Source: Azophilus sp965221755
Lineage (GTDB): Bacteria; Pseudomonadota; Gammaproteobacteria; Pseudomonadales; Azotimanducaceae
Reading direction: 5' to 3'
DNA length: 64,000 bases
Assembly: GCA_965221755.1 (NCBI GenBank)
Contig: OZ244921.1
Location: forward strand, 3,534,001-3,598,000
Part shown: one piece after another, positions 45,460 to 54,116 of the stretch
Position numbering within the stretch: the first letter of the stretch is position 1
Layout: each line of letters opens with the position of its first letter
Position numbers and translations under genes: made by a program
The notes under the pieces: generated by a model
What the model saw: only the letters and a program-made list of their open reading frames with translations
What the model was told of the DNA's origin: nothing
The model's database searches: none

Positions 45460-46818
45460 TCAAGGACGCTTGGGCAAGCGGCCTTCGATGTAGTCGTCGA
45501 TCAGTTCGTGGTAGCGGCGCACCCGACTCTCCTGCCTGGAAAGGTAAACGCCGGTGAAGCCCCTGGAGCGAAACCCCCGCTGCTGGCGCACGAACACCTC
45601 CACGTCCTCGTCGATGGCGGCGCCGATCCACTTCTCGCCATAGTCGAAGACCTCGGTTTTCACTTCGGCGTCGCGCTCCACCAAGCCGATGCCCGTCGGC
45701 ACCGGCCCCAGGTCGCCCTCGGGACAGCTCGCGTACCACCAGTTGTCGAACACGCATCGCTCCGGGTCCGAGGCGTGCGGCCGGGCGCGCAGGAAGTGGA
45801 AGCCGTCGGACCAGATGGAGGCGGCGAAATTGGGAAACAGCGTGTAGTGGAAGGCGTCGGTCAGCTGCTCGTCCGGCACCTTGTCGTAGTGGGTGTGGCC
45901 GCGGCCCGGGCCGAGGCGGCGCTTGGCTTGCTGAATGGCCTTGCGGGTGGCCTCGGGCCGGCCCTTGAAATCCGCCGGGTCAAGCTCCCAGTGGCGCAGG
46001 GTGCCGGCCAGCGGCTCCAGAATGTTGCCGGCCTTGTCGGTGGAGCCGACGCCGTAGCCGCCCTCCATGACCATCCGGTTGTGGCCCTCATCGGACAGAT
46101 CGAAGCGGGTCTCCCGATAGTTGGTGTTGATCTGGCCCTGGATCTTGGTGCGATCGAAATCGGTGGTTGCGCCCATGTGAACGGTGGGCACATGGTAGGA
46201 CTCGTTGAAATTGTCGAGCACCGCCTTCCAGTTGCAGGGCAGGTTGACGGTGCGGGCCTGGTAGCGCCGCCAGGATTGCAGGTCGTAGCGGCTCCATTCG
46301 TCCCAGATGGGGCCGAGGAAGGACTTCAGGCTCATGCACTCGGTGTCCATGTTCACCCAGACGAAGCCGGCGAAGGTTGCGCAGGCCAGTTCGGCCAGCC
46401 GCACCTTGCCGCAGGGGTTGCCCTCCGGGAAGTCCTCCCGATCCGGCGCGAAGTTGAGTTCCCCGTCCGGCATGAAGGCCCAACTGTGGTACTTGCAGAC
46501 GAACCGCCGAACGCTGCCCTTTTCGCCGTCCACCAGCGGATTGCCGCGATGCTGGCAGACGTTGTAGAAGGCCTTCACGCCGCCGTCCTTCTGCCGCACC
46601 ATGAGAATCGACTCCGGGCCCAGCTGCTCGCACTGCCAGTCGCCGGGATTGGGCAATTCCTCCTCACGGCCAAGCAGCAGCCAAACCTTGGTCCACATGC
46701 CCTCCCATTCCTGCTCCGCGAAGTCGCGCGAGGTGTAGCGATGGCCGGGAATGCGATGGCCGCGCAGCTTCTGCTCAGGCCAACTGAGAATTTCCCGCGA
46801 CGGTAGGGGTTCAGCCAT
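45460..46818 (-). CDS. Rieske [2Fe-2S] ring-hydroxylating oxygenase, alpha subunit
   Basis: 452 residues from the ATG at 46818. The Rieske centre is bound by C88, H90, C108 and H111 in NVCQHRGNPL and VCKYHSWAF; the mononuclear iron site is in DNFNESYHVPTVHMG (H209, H214), with a later Asp needed to complete it. Such enzymes hydroxylate aromatic rings, sterols or quaternary amines using electrons from a reductase, which is not encoded nearby. Neighbouring receptor, carrier and phosphotransferase suggest a catabolic island for one organic substrate. Confidence 0.92.
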   Translation of the reverse strand: MAEPLPSREILSWPEQKLRGHRIPGHRYTSRDFAEQEWEGMWTKVWLLLGREEELPNPGDWQCEQLGPESILMVRQKDGGVKAFYNVCQHRGNPLVDGEKGSVRRFVCKYHSWAFMPDGELNFAPDREDFPEGNPCGKVRLAELACATFAGFVWVNMDTECMSLKSFLGPIWDEWSRYDLQSWRRYQARTVNLPCNWKAVLDNFNESYHVPTVHMGATTDFDRTKIQGQINTNYRETRFDLSDEGHNRMVMEGGYGVGSTDKAGNILEPLAGTLRHWELDPADFKGRPEATRKAIQQAKRRLGPGRGHTHYDKVPDEQLTDAFHYTLFPNFAASIWSDGFHFLRARPHASDPERCVFDNWWYASCPEGDLGPVPTGIGLVERDAEVKTEVFDYGEKWIGAAIDEDVEVFVRQQRGFRSRGFTGVYLSRQESRVRRYHELIDDYIEGRLPKRP

Positions 46819-46920
46819 GATTGTCCTCCGATGTCGAGCCGCTGTCAGTTTCCCTGATCGCGGGACAAGGTTGCCACATAAGCCACCTTTTGCGCCCGGC
46901 GACCGTCCAGTCATGGGTCT

Positions 46921-46946
46921 GAGGCAGTGCCTCGTTAGTCTATAGT
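46921..46946 (+). promoter_or_regulatory. sppA promoter with palindrome
   Basis: A -10-like tatagt (46941-46946) lies 12 bp before the ATG at 46959. The perfect dyad gaggca-g-tgcctc (46921-46933) sits just upstream and could be an operator. Confidence 0.45.
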
Positions 46947-46958
46947 ATGCTTGGCGGC

Positions 46959-48761
46959 ATGAAAAAACCCAAACTGCTCTCGCGCCTCGGGCTCGCCGTC
47001 ACTCGCGCGCGCAACTTTGTCATCAACGCGGTCTTCCTGCTGCTGGTCGCCGCCGCTCTGGTCGGGCTGTTTCAAGGCGTGACCGGGTTCAAGGTGCCGG
47101 ACCGGGCCGCCCTCGTGATCGATCCGGCCGGCGAGCTGGTGGAGGAGGCGCGCGAGGACTACGACCTGCTGGGCTTGGTCAGCCAGTCGGAACCGGTGCG
47201 CCAGACCGGCATCAACGACCTGCTCAGGGCCGTGGACCACGCCACGGACGACGACCGCATCCGCACCATCGTGCTCCGGCTCGACGACTTGAACGCGGCG
47301 GACAGCGCCCACGCCCGGCAGCTCGGCGAGGCCCTGGAGCGGTTCAAGGCGGCAGGCAAGGAAGTCATCGCCTTTGGCCACAGCTACAGCCAAGGCCAAT
47401 ACGCCATCGCCAGCTTCGCCGACGCCATCTACATGCATCCCTTCGGCCAAGTGGGCTTTCCCGGCTACGGACGGTACAGCCCTTACTTGAAGGACTTGCT
47501 GGACAACTGGGGCGTCAATGTCCACCTCTTCCGCGTCGGCAAGTACAAGGAGGCGGCCGAACCCTTCACTCGGGACGGCATGTCGCCCGAGGCGCGGGAG
47601 GTCAACCAGGCCTTGGTGAACGATGTCTGGGCCGCCTATCGGCAAACGGTGCTCGCCAACCGCTCGCTGGACGCCGGCGCCTTTGACCGCTACGCCCGCG
47701 CCTACGACGAGGTGCTCGAGGAGTTCGGCGGCGACGCCGGCCGCGCCGCCTTGGAGTTCCGCCTGGTGGATGAGCTGATGACGCCGGACCATGCCCGGGA
47801 CCGCATCGCCGCCGCAGTCGGCGGCAGCGATGAGGACGGCTATCCACGCATCGGCTTTGGGCGCTACCTGCAGACCCTGCCGCCGGCAGCGTCGTCCATG
47901 CGGAACATCGCGCTGATCACCGCCCAAGGCCCCATCGTCATGGGCAAGGACCGCGAGGTTGCAGCGGCGGACAATCTGGTGGCGCTGATTCGAAAGGCCC
48001 GCGAGGACGAATCCGTGGCGGCGTTGGTGCTGCGCATTGACTCCCCCGGCGGCAGCGCCTTGGCATCGGAGTTGATTCGCGAGGAGCTTGAAGTGGCGCA
48101 GCAGCACGATAAGCCGGTGGTCGCCTCGATGGGGCCGGTGGCCGCTTCAGGAGGCTACTGGATCGCATCCACCGCCAATCGCATCATCGCCCATCCCACC
48201 ACCATCACCGGCTCCATCGGAGTGGTTGGCCTGTTCCTGTCCTTTGAGCGGACGCTGTCCGACCTGGGCATTGAGTCCGACGGCGTGGGCAGCCTGCCCT
48301 TGACCGGCTCCGCCAGTCCCTTGCTGGGCATGAACGAGTCCGCCAAGCGAGTGCTGCAGGCCAACGTCAGCGGCATCTATGAACGCTTCATCCACTTGGT
48401 CGCCCGCGGCCGCGACATGACGCCCGAGGCGGTGGATGAGATTGGCCAAGGCCGGGTCTGGCTGGGCCGGCAGGCCATGGACATCGGCTTGGTGGACGGG
48501 CTCGGCGGCTTGGCCGATGCCGTCGAGGCCGCGGCTGAGCTGGCGGGTCTGGAACAGTACGGCATCAAGCGCCTCACCACGCCCATACCGCCGGGAGAGC
48601 AATTCCTGCGTCAGCTAATGGAATCCGAGGCGAGGGGACGTCCGGCGGGCGCACTGTCCTCCGTCAGCCGCCAACTGCGCAGCGCTTGGTCGCTGGCAAG
48701 CCGATTGAACGACCCCGGCAAGCTGTATGCGGTTTGCGAACCCTGCTTGGCACTGGACTGA
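46959..48761 (+). CDS. sppA: Signal peptide peptidase SppA, 67-kDa type
   Basis: 600 residues from the ATG at 46959 (an ATG at 46947 overlaps the -10 box and is less likely). One N-terminal membrane anchor (VINAVFLLLVAAALVGLF) and two tandem S49 domains. The general-base Lys is in VGKYKEAAEPF (about residue 197) of the first domain and the nucleophile Ser in PVAASGGYWIA (about residue 397) of the second, as in E. coli SppA. It degrades cleaved signal peptides at the inner membrane. Divergent from the Rieske gene. Confidence 0.95.
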   Translation: MKKPKLLSRLGLAVTRARNFVINAVFLLLVAAALVGLFQGVTGFKVPDRAALVIDPAGELVEEAREDYDLLGLVSQSEPVRQTGINDLLRAVDHATDDDRIRTIVLRLDDLNAADSAHARQLGEALERFKAAGKEVIAFGHSYSQGQYAIASFADAIYMHPFGQVGFPGYGRYSPYLKDLLDNWGVNVHLFRVGKYKEAAEPFTRDGMSPEAREVNQALVNDVWAAYRQTVLANRSLDAGAFDRYARAYDEVLEEFGGDAGRAALEFRLVDELMTPDHARDRIAAAVGGSDEDGYPRIGFGRYLQTLPPAASSMRNIALITAQGPIVMGKDREVAAADNLVALIRKAREDESVAALVLRIDSPGGSALASELIREELEVAQQHDKPVVASMGPVAASGGYWIASTANRIIAHPTTITGSIGVVGLFLSFERTLSDLGIESDGVGSLPLTGSASPLLGMNESAKRVLQANVSGIYERFIHLVARGRDMTPEAVDEIGQGRVWLGRQAMDIGLVDGLGGLADAVEAAAELAGLEQYGIKRLTTPIPPGEQFLRQLMESEARGRPAGALSSVSRQLRSAWSLASRLNDPGKLYAVCEPCLALD

Positions 48762-48810
48762 CCCGTCAGGACAGCCGTCCGGCTTGGCGAGCCGGCCCCG
48801 CGCTGAACCA

Positions 48811-48852
48811 CTCCGCTAGAACAATCGGAAGCTCCGCTAGAACAATCGGAAG
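48811..48852. repeat. 21-bp perfect tandem duplication over the DUF1232 stop
   Basis: ctccgctagaacaatcggaag at 48811-48831 is repeated exactly at 48832-48852. On the minus strand each unit reads ...ttccgattgttctag..., so the TAG stop and last codons of the DUF1232 gene are duplicated downstream of it. Confidence 0.92.
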
Positions 48853-49400
48853 CGCGGCCGGGTGGCGCCCCTCGAGGCTCGGCGCATGGTGCTCCGGCGA
48901 CGCCGCATGCGTAGCTGCAGGTCGCGGCGTTTGTGGTCGAGATAGTCCTCCCTGGACACCCGATCATCCCGCTTGCGGGCCAACTCGCCCGCCCTGAAGC
49001 GGGCAAAGTCCTCAAAGGCATCGATTTCGTGCCGCAGTTCCTTGACCACCAACTCAATCATGATGGCGTCATCGATGTAGCCGAGCACCGGCACGCTATC
49101 CGGAATGATGTCTTCCGGATCGGAAAAATAAGAGAGTGCCGTGAGGATGTTGCCACGCTCCTCATCCGCCAGCGGCCACTCCTCATCGCGCAGCATCTCG
49201 ATCAAGCGCGAAAGCCTCTCCAAGCGCTGCTGCACGAAAGCCGGCACCTCCTGTATGCTGACCTCCTCGATCATGGCCAGCGCATTGTCGATGATCTCGT
49301 CCTCCTTGGCGTTCGCAGCGGCTTTTCGGGCTCTCCGCATGCTCGCCTTGAAGTAGTCCAAATCCTTGTCTTCAAGGTCAAAAACGACTCTCAATGGCAT
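48837..49400 (-). CDS. DUF1232 (YkvA-like) protein
   Basis: 187 residues. The DUF1232 core is LSYFSDPEDIIPDSVPVLGY followed by IDDAIMIELVVKEL (about 90-123). An acidic, helical N-terminal part precedes it and a strongly basic tail (RRRRSTMRRASRG) follows, which might bind nucleic acid or membrane surfaces. The family is widespread and has no established function. Converges on sppA; its stop codon region is duplicated. Confidence 0.88.
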   Translation of the reverse strand: MPLRVVFDLEDKDLDYFKASMRRARKAAANAKEDEIIDNALAMIEEVSIQEVPAFVQQRLERLSRLIEMLRDEEWPLADEERGNILTALSYFSDPEDIIPDSVPVLGYIDDAIMIELVVKELRHEIDAFEDFARFRAGELARKRDDRVSREDYLDHKRRDLQLRMRRRRSTMRRASRGATRPRFRLF

Positions 49401-49565
49401 GATGTTCCCTTATTCCATCTCACAAATGCGCACAGACCATCGGCCAGCCGGCTGCTCCCCCGAAGCCAGCGTCGAACCGTTGCGGGGCGAGCCAAGGGAT
49501 TGCCGGCTCGCGGATTCCCGTCAGGCCTCCCAATGGGCCGCTTCGCCCGACAGCCCGATACCATA

Positions 49566-51218
49566 CTACAAACCGCCGCCTTTGGACTTGCGCCAATAGC
49601 TGTTCATCAAGGCCTTGACTTCCTTGGCGCCCAGCAGCAGCGCCACCAAGTTGGGCAGGGTCATCAGGGCGAGGGTCACTGCGGAGATCAGCCAGACCAG
49701 CGAGGTGTCCGCAATCGTCGCCACGAAGAACGCGGCGACGTACGCAACTCGGTACGGCGCGACGGCGCGCAGGCCGAACAGGTAGGTGATGGCGCGGTCG
49801 CCGTAGTAGGACCAGGCGATGGCGGTGGAAAACGCGAACAGCACCAACCCCAAGGTGACCGCGTATTGGCCGTAGTGGCCGAAGAAGCTGCGCTTGAAGG
49901 CTTCGGCGGTCAGCGGCACCGAATGCAGCAGCGACCGCCCCCGAAGGTCGATGCCCTCGGTGGCAAGCCGGCCGGATTCAATCCTTGCCGAGCCGGTGAA
50001 CGGCTCGCCATCCGTTAGGAAGCGGACATCCTCGGCAATGGAGCGATTGTGCAGCACGGTGATGCCGGCCAAGGTCCCGACCCCATCCACCACGTCGATT
50101 GAGCCGGCGTAGCGCGCGGCCGCTTCGCCGCCGCTGAGATGGGCGAACAGGGCTTGCACGTCATCCGCAATCCCCTCGCTGTAGTCTCCGGCCAGGAACT
50201 CGGTGTCGAACGGCGCGAAATCCGTTTCGAACTTCTCCGTCCACACGCCCGAGGAGAGGATCACCAAACCCGTCAAGGTGCAGATGACCAAGGTGTCGAT
50301 GAAGGGCTCAAGCAGGGACACCATGCCTTCGGCGGCCGGATCCTCGGTGCGGGCCGAAGCGTGGGCGATGGGCGCCGACCCTTGGCCCGCCTCATTGGAG
50401 AAAAGGCCCCGATTGACGCCGCGGTTGAAGGCATAGGCAAAGGTCGCGCCGAGAAAGCCTCCGGCCGCTGACGAGCCGTTGAACGCGCCCTCGACCACCG
50501 CCGCAAGCGAGGGACCGATGTTCTCGAAGTTGGTGATGGCCACTGCCAGCGCGCCCACTGCATAAAGCAATCCCATGAGCGGCACGATGGCGGCGGCAAC
50601 CAAGGCGATGCGGCGGATGCCGCCGACGATGACCAAGCCGAGCAGGGCGGCGAGCGCCAATCCCGACATCCAAGTGGGCAAGCCGAACGAGGCCAGAAGG
50701 CCGTTGGCCATGTTGTTGCTTTGCGGCAGGTTGCCGGTGCCGAAGGAGCTGATCACCGTGGCCGCGGCGAAGAACGCGGCCAGCCACTTCAGGTTCAGGC
50801 CCCGCTCCATGAAGTACATGGGTCCGCCGGCAATCCGTCCCTGCTCATCGGTTGTCCGGTAGCGGTGGCAGATGGTCACCTCCACGCACTTGGTGGTCAT
50901 GCCCAGAAAGGCCGTCATCCACATCCAGAACAGGGCCGCCGGACCGCCTAGGAAGATGGCGAAGGCGACGCCGCCGATGTTGCCGGTGCCAACGGTGCCG
51001 GACAGGGCGGTGGAAAGGGCCTGAAAATGGCTGGTGTCCCCCGGCGCGCCCGCAGTGGAGTGCCGCCCCATCAGCACCCCCCAGGCATGGCGGAAGTAGC
51101 GAACCTGCGGAAAGCCCAGATAGAGCGTGAAGAAAAGGCCAACGCCCAGCAGCAGGAAAGGAAAGTAGAAGGCGCCGCCAAGCAGGCCGTCGAGAAAGCG
51201 GACCGCGGCCTCAAACAC
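49566..51218 (-). CDS. Sodium:alanine symporter (AGCS family) with a large extra domain
   Basis: 550 residues, about 100 more than typical AGCS carriers. Family signatures: ALSTALSGTVGTGNIGGVAF, GGPAALFWMWMTAFLGM, GTGNLPQSNN, AFNRGVNRGLFSNEAGQGSAP and FAFSTAIAWSYYGDRAITYL. Between LVILSSGVWTEKF and AFKRSFFGHYGQYAV, where others have a short loop, about 110 hydrophilic residues are inserted (including AGITVLHNRSIAEDVRFLTD). It should import Ala, Gly or similar with Na+. The insert could modify transport or bind a partner at the membrane face. Confidence 0.93.
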   Translation of the reverse strand: MFEAAVRFLDGLLGGAFYFPFLLLGVGLFFTLYLGFPQVRYFRHAWGVLMGRHSTAGAPGDTSHFQALSTALSGTVGTGNIGGVAFAIFLGGPAALFWMWMTAFLGMTTKCVEVTICHRYRTTDEQGRIAGGPMYFMERGLNLKWLAAFFAAATVISSFGTGNLPQSNNMANGLLASFGLPTWMSGLALAALLGLVIVGGIRRIALVAAAIVPLMGLLYAVGALAVAITNFENIGPSLAAVVEGAFNGSSAAGGFLGATFAYAFNRGVNRGLFSNEAGQGSAPIAHASARTEDPAAEGMVSLLEPFIDTLVICTLTGLVILSSGVWTEKFETDFAPFDTEFLAGDYSEGIADDVQALFAHLSGGEAAARYAGSIDVVDGVGTLAGITVLHNRSIAEDVRFLTDGEPFTGSARIESGRLATEGIDLRGRSLLHSVPLTAEAFKRSFFGHYGQYAVTLGLVLFAFSTAIAWSYYGDRAITYLFGLRAVAPYRVAYVAAFFVATIADTSLVWLISAVTLALMTLPNLVALLLGAKEVKALMNSYWRKSKGGGL

Positions 51219-51251
51219 GGATTCCAGCCCTGTTGCCGGCTGGCAAGGCGC

Positions 51252-51345
51252 TGCGCGACCCCTCGGTTGGCGTTGGAGTTTCGCTAGCGCGAAACTTCCG
51301 TCCCGTGATGCGGGATTCCCGGAACAGGGGCGTCCGCCGGCCCGC
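51252..51345 (-). repeat. Modular palindromic repeat, copy 12 (degenerate)
   Basis: On the minus strand the core gaagtttcgcgctagcgaaa ctcc is clear, and the terminal part ends ggtcgcgcag; the head is strongly diverged. It lies between the AGCS gene start and the end of the glutathione reductase gene. Confidence 0.7.
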
Positions 51346-51362
51346 TCCGAACGGCATTAGGC

Positions 51363-52721
51363 TCACTCACGCGCCTCGCGCATGGTGACGAATTCCTCAG
51401 CGGCGGTGGGATGGATGCCCACCGTGGCGTCGAACTGCCGCTTGGTGGCCCCGGCGGTCACTGCCACCGCCATGCCCTGAATGATCTCCCCGGCCTCCGG
51501 GCCAACCATATGGATGCCGACCACCCGGTCGCTGGAGGCGTCCACGACCAGCTTCATGAAGGTGCGTTCCGCGCGTCCCGTCAACGTGTGCTTCATCGGC
51601 CGAAAGGTCGATTCGTACACCGCAACGCGCTCGAAGCGTTGCCGGGCCTGCGCTTCAGTCAAGCCCACCGTTCCGATGTTGGGCTGGCAAAACACGGCGG
51701 TGGCGATGTTCTCGTAGCTCAGGCGACGCGGCCCGCCGTTGCCGAACAGGCCGTGCGCCACGCACATCGCCTCCTCGATGGCCACCGGCGTCAGCTGCAC
51801 CCGGTCGATGACGTCGCCGATGGCCAGGATGTGCGGCACGGAGCTGCGGTAGTCCTCGTCCACCAGCACGGCGCCGTTGCTGCCCAAAGCGACTCCGCAC
51901 TCCGCCAATCCCAAGCCCTCCACGTTGGGGCGGCGGCCGGTGGCGAACATCACCAAGTCGGCGCTGAGCGCACTGCCATCGGACAGCGTGACCCGCCGCC
52001 CGTCGCCATCGAGCTCGACTTTCTCCACCTCGGTCTCGAACTGCAGGGCAACGCCCTTCGCAGCCAGCTGCTCGGCGACGAACTCCCGCACTGCGTCGTC
52101 AAACCCCCGCAGGAACAGCGGGCCCCGGTAGGCCAGCCGGGACTCGGCGCCGAGACCGGCGAAGATGCCGGCGAACTCCACGGCTATGTAGCCGCCGCCG
52201 ACCACTAGGGCGCGGCGCGGGAAGCGCGGCAGATGGAAGGCGTCATCCGAACAGACAACGTGCTCGGCGCCCGGAAACTCCGGCATCCAAGGGCGGCTGC
52301 CCGTGGCCACCAAGATCCGTTGCGCGGTAAACGACCGGCCGTTGACCTCGATGCGGTGCGGATCCCCCAGCTGCGCCCGGCCCTCGTGGACATCGACCCC
52401 GGCAGCAGTCAGCAGATCGCGATAGACCCCATTGAGGCGCTTGATTTCCGCCGTCTTGTTGTCGCGCAGGGTGGGCCAATCAAAGCTCGGGGGGGCGGCG
52501 CGCCAGCCATAGGCCGCGGCGTCGGCGAAGTCCTCGGCGAAGTGCGAACCGTAAACGAACAGCTTCTTCGGCACGCAGCCCACGTTGACGCAAGTGCCGC
52601 CGAGATGGGTGGACTCGGCGACGGCCACCCGGGCGCCGAGCTGCGCGGCGACGCGGCCGGCTCGCACACCCCCGGACCCCGCCCCGATCACGTAGAGATC
52701 GTAGTCGTACTGCCTTGCCAC
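51363..52721 (-). CDS. gor: Glutathione-disulfide reductase
   Basis: 452 residues from the GTG at 52721, which has an agggagg ribosome-binding site; an ATG at 52784 in frame is less likely. FAD motif VIGAGSGGVRAGRVAA, redox-active disulfide GGTCVNVGCVPKK, NADPH domain VVGGGYIAVEFAG with Arg residues nearby (ESRLAYRG), and the dimer-interface HPTAAEEFVTM containing the catalytic His. It recycles GSSG with NADPH. Stands alone. Confidence 0.94.
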   Translation of the reverse strand: MARQYDYDLYVIGAGSGGVRAGRVAAQLGARVAVAESTHLGGTCVNVGCVPKKLFVYGSHFAEDFADAAAYGWRAAPPSFDWPTLRDNKTAEIKRLNGVYRDLLTAAGVDVHEGRAQLGDPHRIEVNGRSFTAQRILVATGSRPWMPEFPGAEHVVCSDDAFHLPRFPRRALVVGGGYIAVEFAGIFAGLGAESRLAYRGPLFLRGFDDAVREFVAEQLAAKGVALQFETEVEKVELDGDGRRVTLSDGSALSADLVMFATGRRPNVEGLGLAECGVALGSNGAVLVDEDYRSSVPHILAIGDVIDRVQLTPVAIEEAMCVAHGLFGNGGPRRLSYENIATAVFCQPNIGTVGLTEAQARQRFERVAVYESTFRPMKHTLTGRAERTFMKLVVDASSDRVVGIHMVGPEAGEIIQGMAVAVTAGATKRQFDATVGIHPTAAEEFVTMREARE

Positions 52722-53204
52722 TTGGACCGCCTCCCTGCTCACATCGCCATGAGGGGCGTCAGTGTACTTGAATCCGATCGCCAAGTTTCAGCAGCCGTGC
52801 CCGACCTATCGCAGGCGGATGAGGAGCGGGACGACGCAGCCGGATTGTGGATCAGTTTGAAATTGGATGGCTGAACAGGCTGCGGTTTGGGCACGGGGAC
52901 TGCACGCCGTTCGGCCATCCACGAAGCCTGCCCCACCTTGGAGCGGAGCACCGAAAGGATTGGGACCTATATAAGAAAGTTGACAGGTCGTTCCATGCAA
53001 GCATTCGGTTCCGTACCCGGATACATGCATGGGTGAGGAGCCCTCGTTCTTCGCAAGGGCGCTCCGGCAGGCTTTGAGTCCGGTTACTCGACGCTGCCGT
53101 CGGTCTCGCCCCACGCGTTGTTAACCGTGCGCCATCGGGCGCGGCATAACCGCCGCGCCCGATGGCGCACGGCGTCCCAGCAAGATTGCTGCAAGGACGA
53201 TTGG
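52722..53204. other. Intergenic stretch with a perfect 21-bp inverted repeat
   Basis: 483 bp with no supported gene. The only clear structure is at 53125-53172: arms ccgtgcgccatcgggcgcgg(c) and its exact complement, 21 bp each, around a 6-base loop ataacc. It lies 33 bp past the stop of the secreted-protein gene (minus strand), so a terminator or mRNA-end stabiliser is likely, though no T-run follows. Confidence 0.8.
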
Positions 53205-53891
53205 TCACAGGCATCCTCCAAAGTCAATGTCCCGTCTCGGGAACACGAAATCGGGCGTGCTGACACGGACTTGCGACAGGCGTGAGCCTTCAACGAAGAA
53301 GTATCCTTCGACGCCGCCGCCTCCGAACTGCGCGTACGCCTCCTGATCGTTAATCGCCGGATTGTTGACGATGCTCTGGCTCGTGAGCACCACATCCCGC
53401 CCGGCCGACTTCCAGTCGCTGATTCTCCCATCGAAACCGATTCGATCCTCCGCAACCTCGGTTTTCTGGCTCCTCACGGTGATCTTGGCCACCTGCTTGC
53501 CGTCGTCAGTGGACTCGCCCGCTCGGACCCCGTCCGGGAAGGTCGACTCGACCGTCACGCATATGCGTCCCTGGAGCCAGTTGCCCTTTTTCCAGTCCAC
53601 GCCGGTGCTTGTCATGGCGGGAGTGGATCCCGGAAAGGCGTCCGGGACTTCGTGGCTGCTGAAAATCGCGTGGTAATGCTGTATCGCGCAATTCGTGCAG
53701 TCTTGTGCTTGTGCGTTCAGGGGCATCATGCTCGCCAGCGTCAGCGCGGCCAAGGCGAATGTCAGTGACCGTTTCGTGGGCGCCGGCGCCGTGGCCACCG
53801 GCATCGGGCTGCCGCAAACTTCGCGGTCAGCGAGGGACGGTCGCGGAAGCATGGAAAGTGGAAAGAAGGGAAGGGTCATCCAAATTGGCAT
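53205..53891 (-). CDS. Uncharacterised secreted protein
   Basis: 228 residues from the ATG at 53891, chosen for its excellent aaggagatgcaac ribosome-binding site; a second ATG at 53804 would give a more conventional signal peptide (RSLTFALAALTLASMMPLNAQAQ). The mature part begins DCTNCAIQHYHAIFSSHEVP, has a second region around GRICVTVESTFPDGV and ends DIDFGGCL; four cysteines could pair in the periplasm. I do not recognise the family. The frame upstream of 53891 runs antisense through the ThDP-enzyme gene and is spurious. A strong hairpin follows the stop. Confidence 0.7.
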   Translation of the reverse strand: MPIWMTLPFFPLSMLPRPSLADREVCGSPMPVATAPAPTKRSLTFALAALTLASMMPLNAQAQDCTNCAIQHYHAIFSSHEVPDAFPGSTPAMTSTGVDWKKGNWLQGRICVTVESTFPDGVRAGESTDDGKQVAKITVRSQKTEVAEDRIGFDGRISDWKSAGRDVVLTSQSIVNNPAINDQEAYAQFGGGGVEGYFFVEGSRLSQVRVSTPDFVFPRRDIDFGGCL

Positions 53892-54116
53892 GTTGCATCT
53901 CCTTGCGTTTAGGTCACTCACGGGGCGCTTTGGACAGCCGCCCGGCGTTTCCCTTCCCCGACTCGCATTGTTAGCAGACCGGTGGGCGGATTGCAACGCT
54001 AACTCGCTAGCCAGCGCCGCGAGAACGCCAACCGCCGCCGTCGTCGGACGGCGGGGTTGCGCCCCCTCGAAGCGGGCAATTCCGTTACACTGCCCCTTTG
54101 ACGGGCGGAATCCCCA

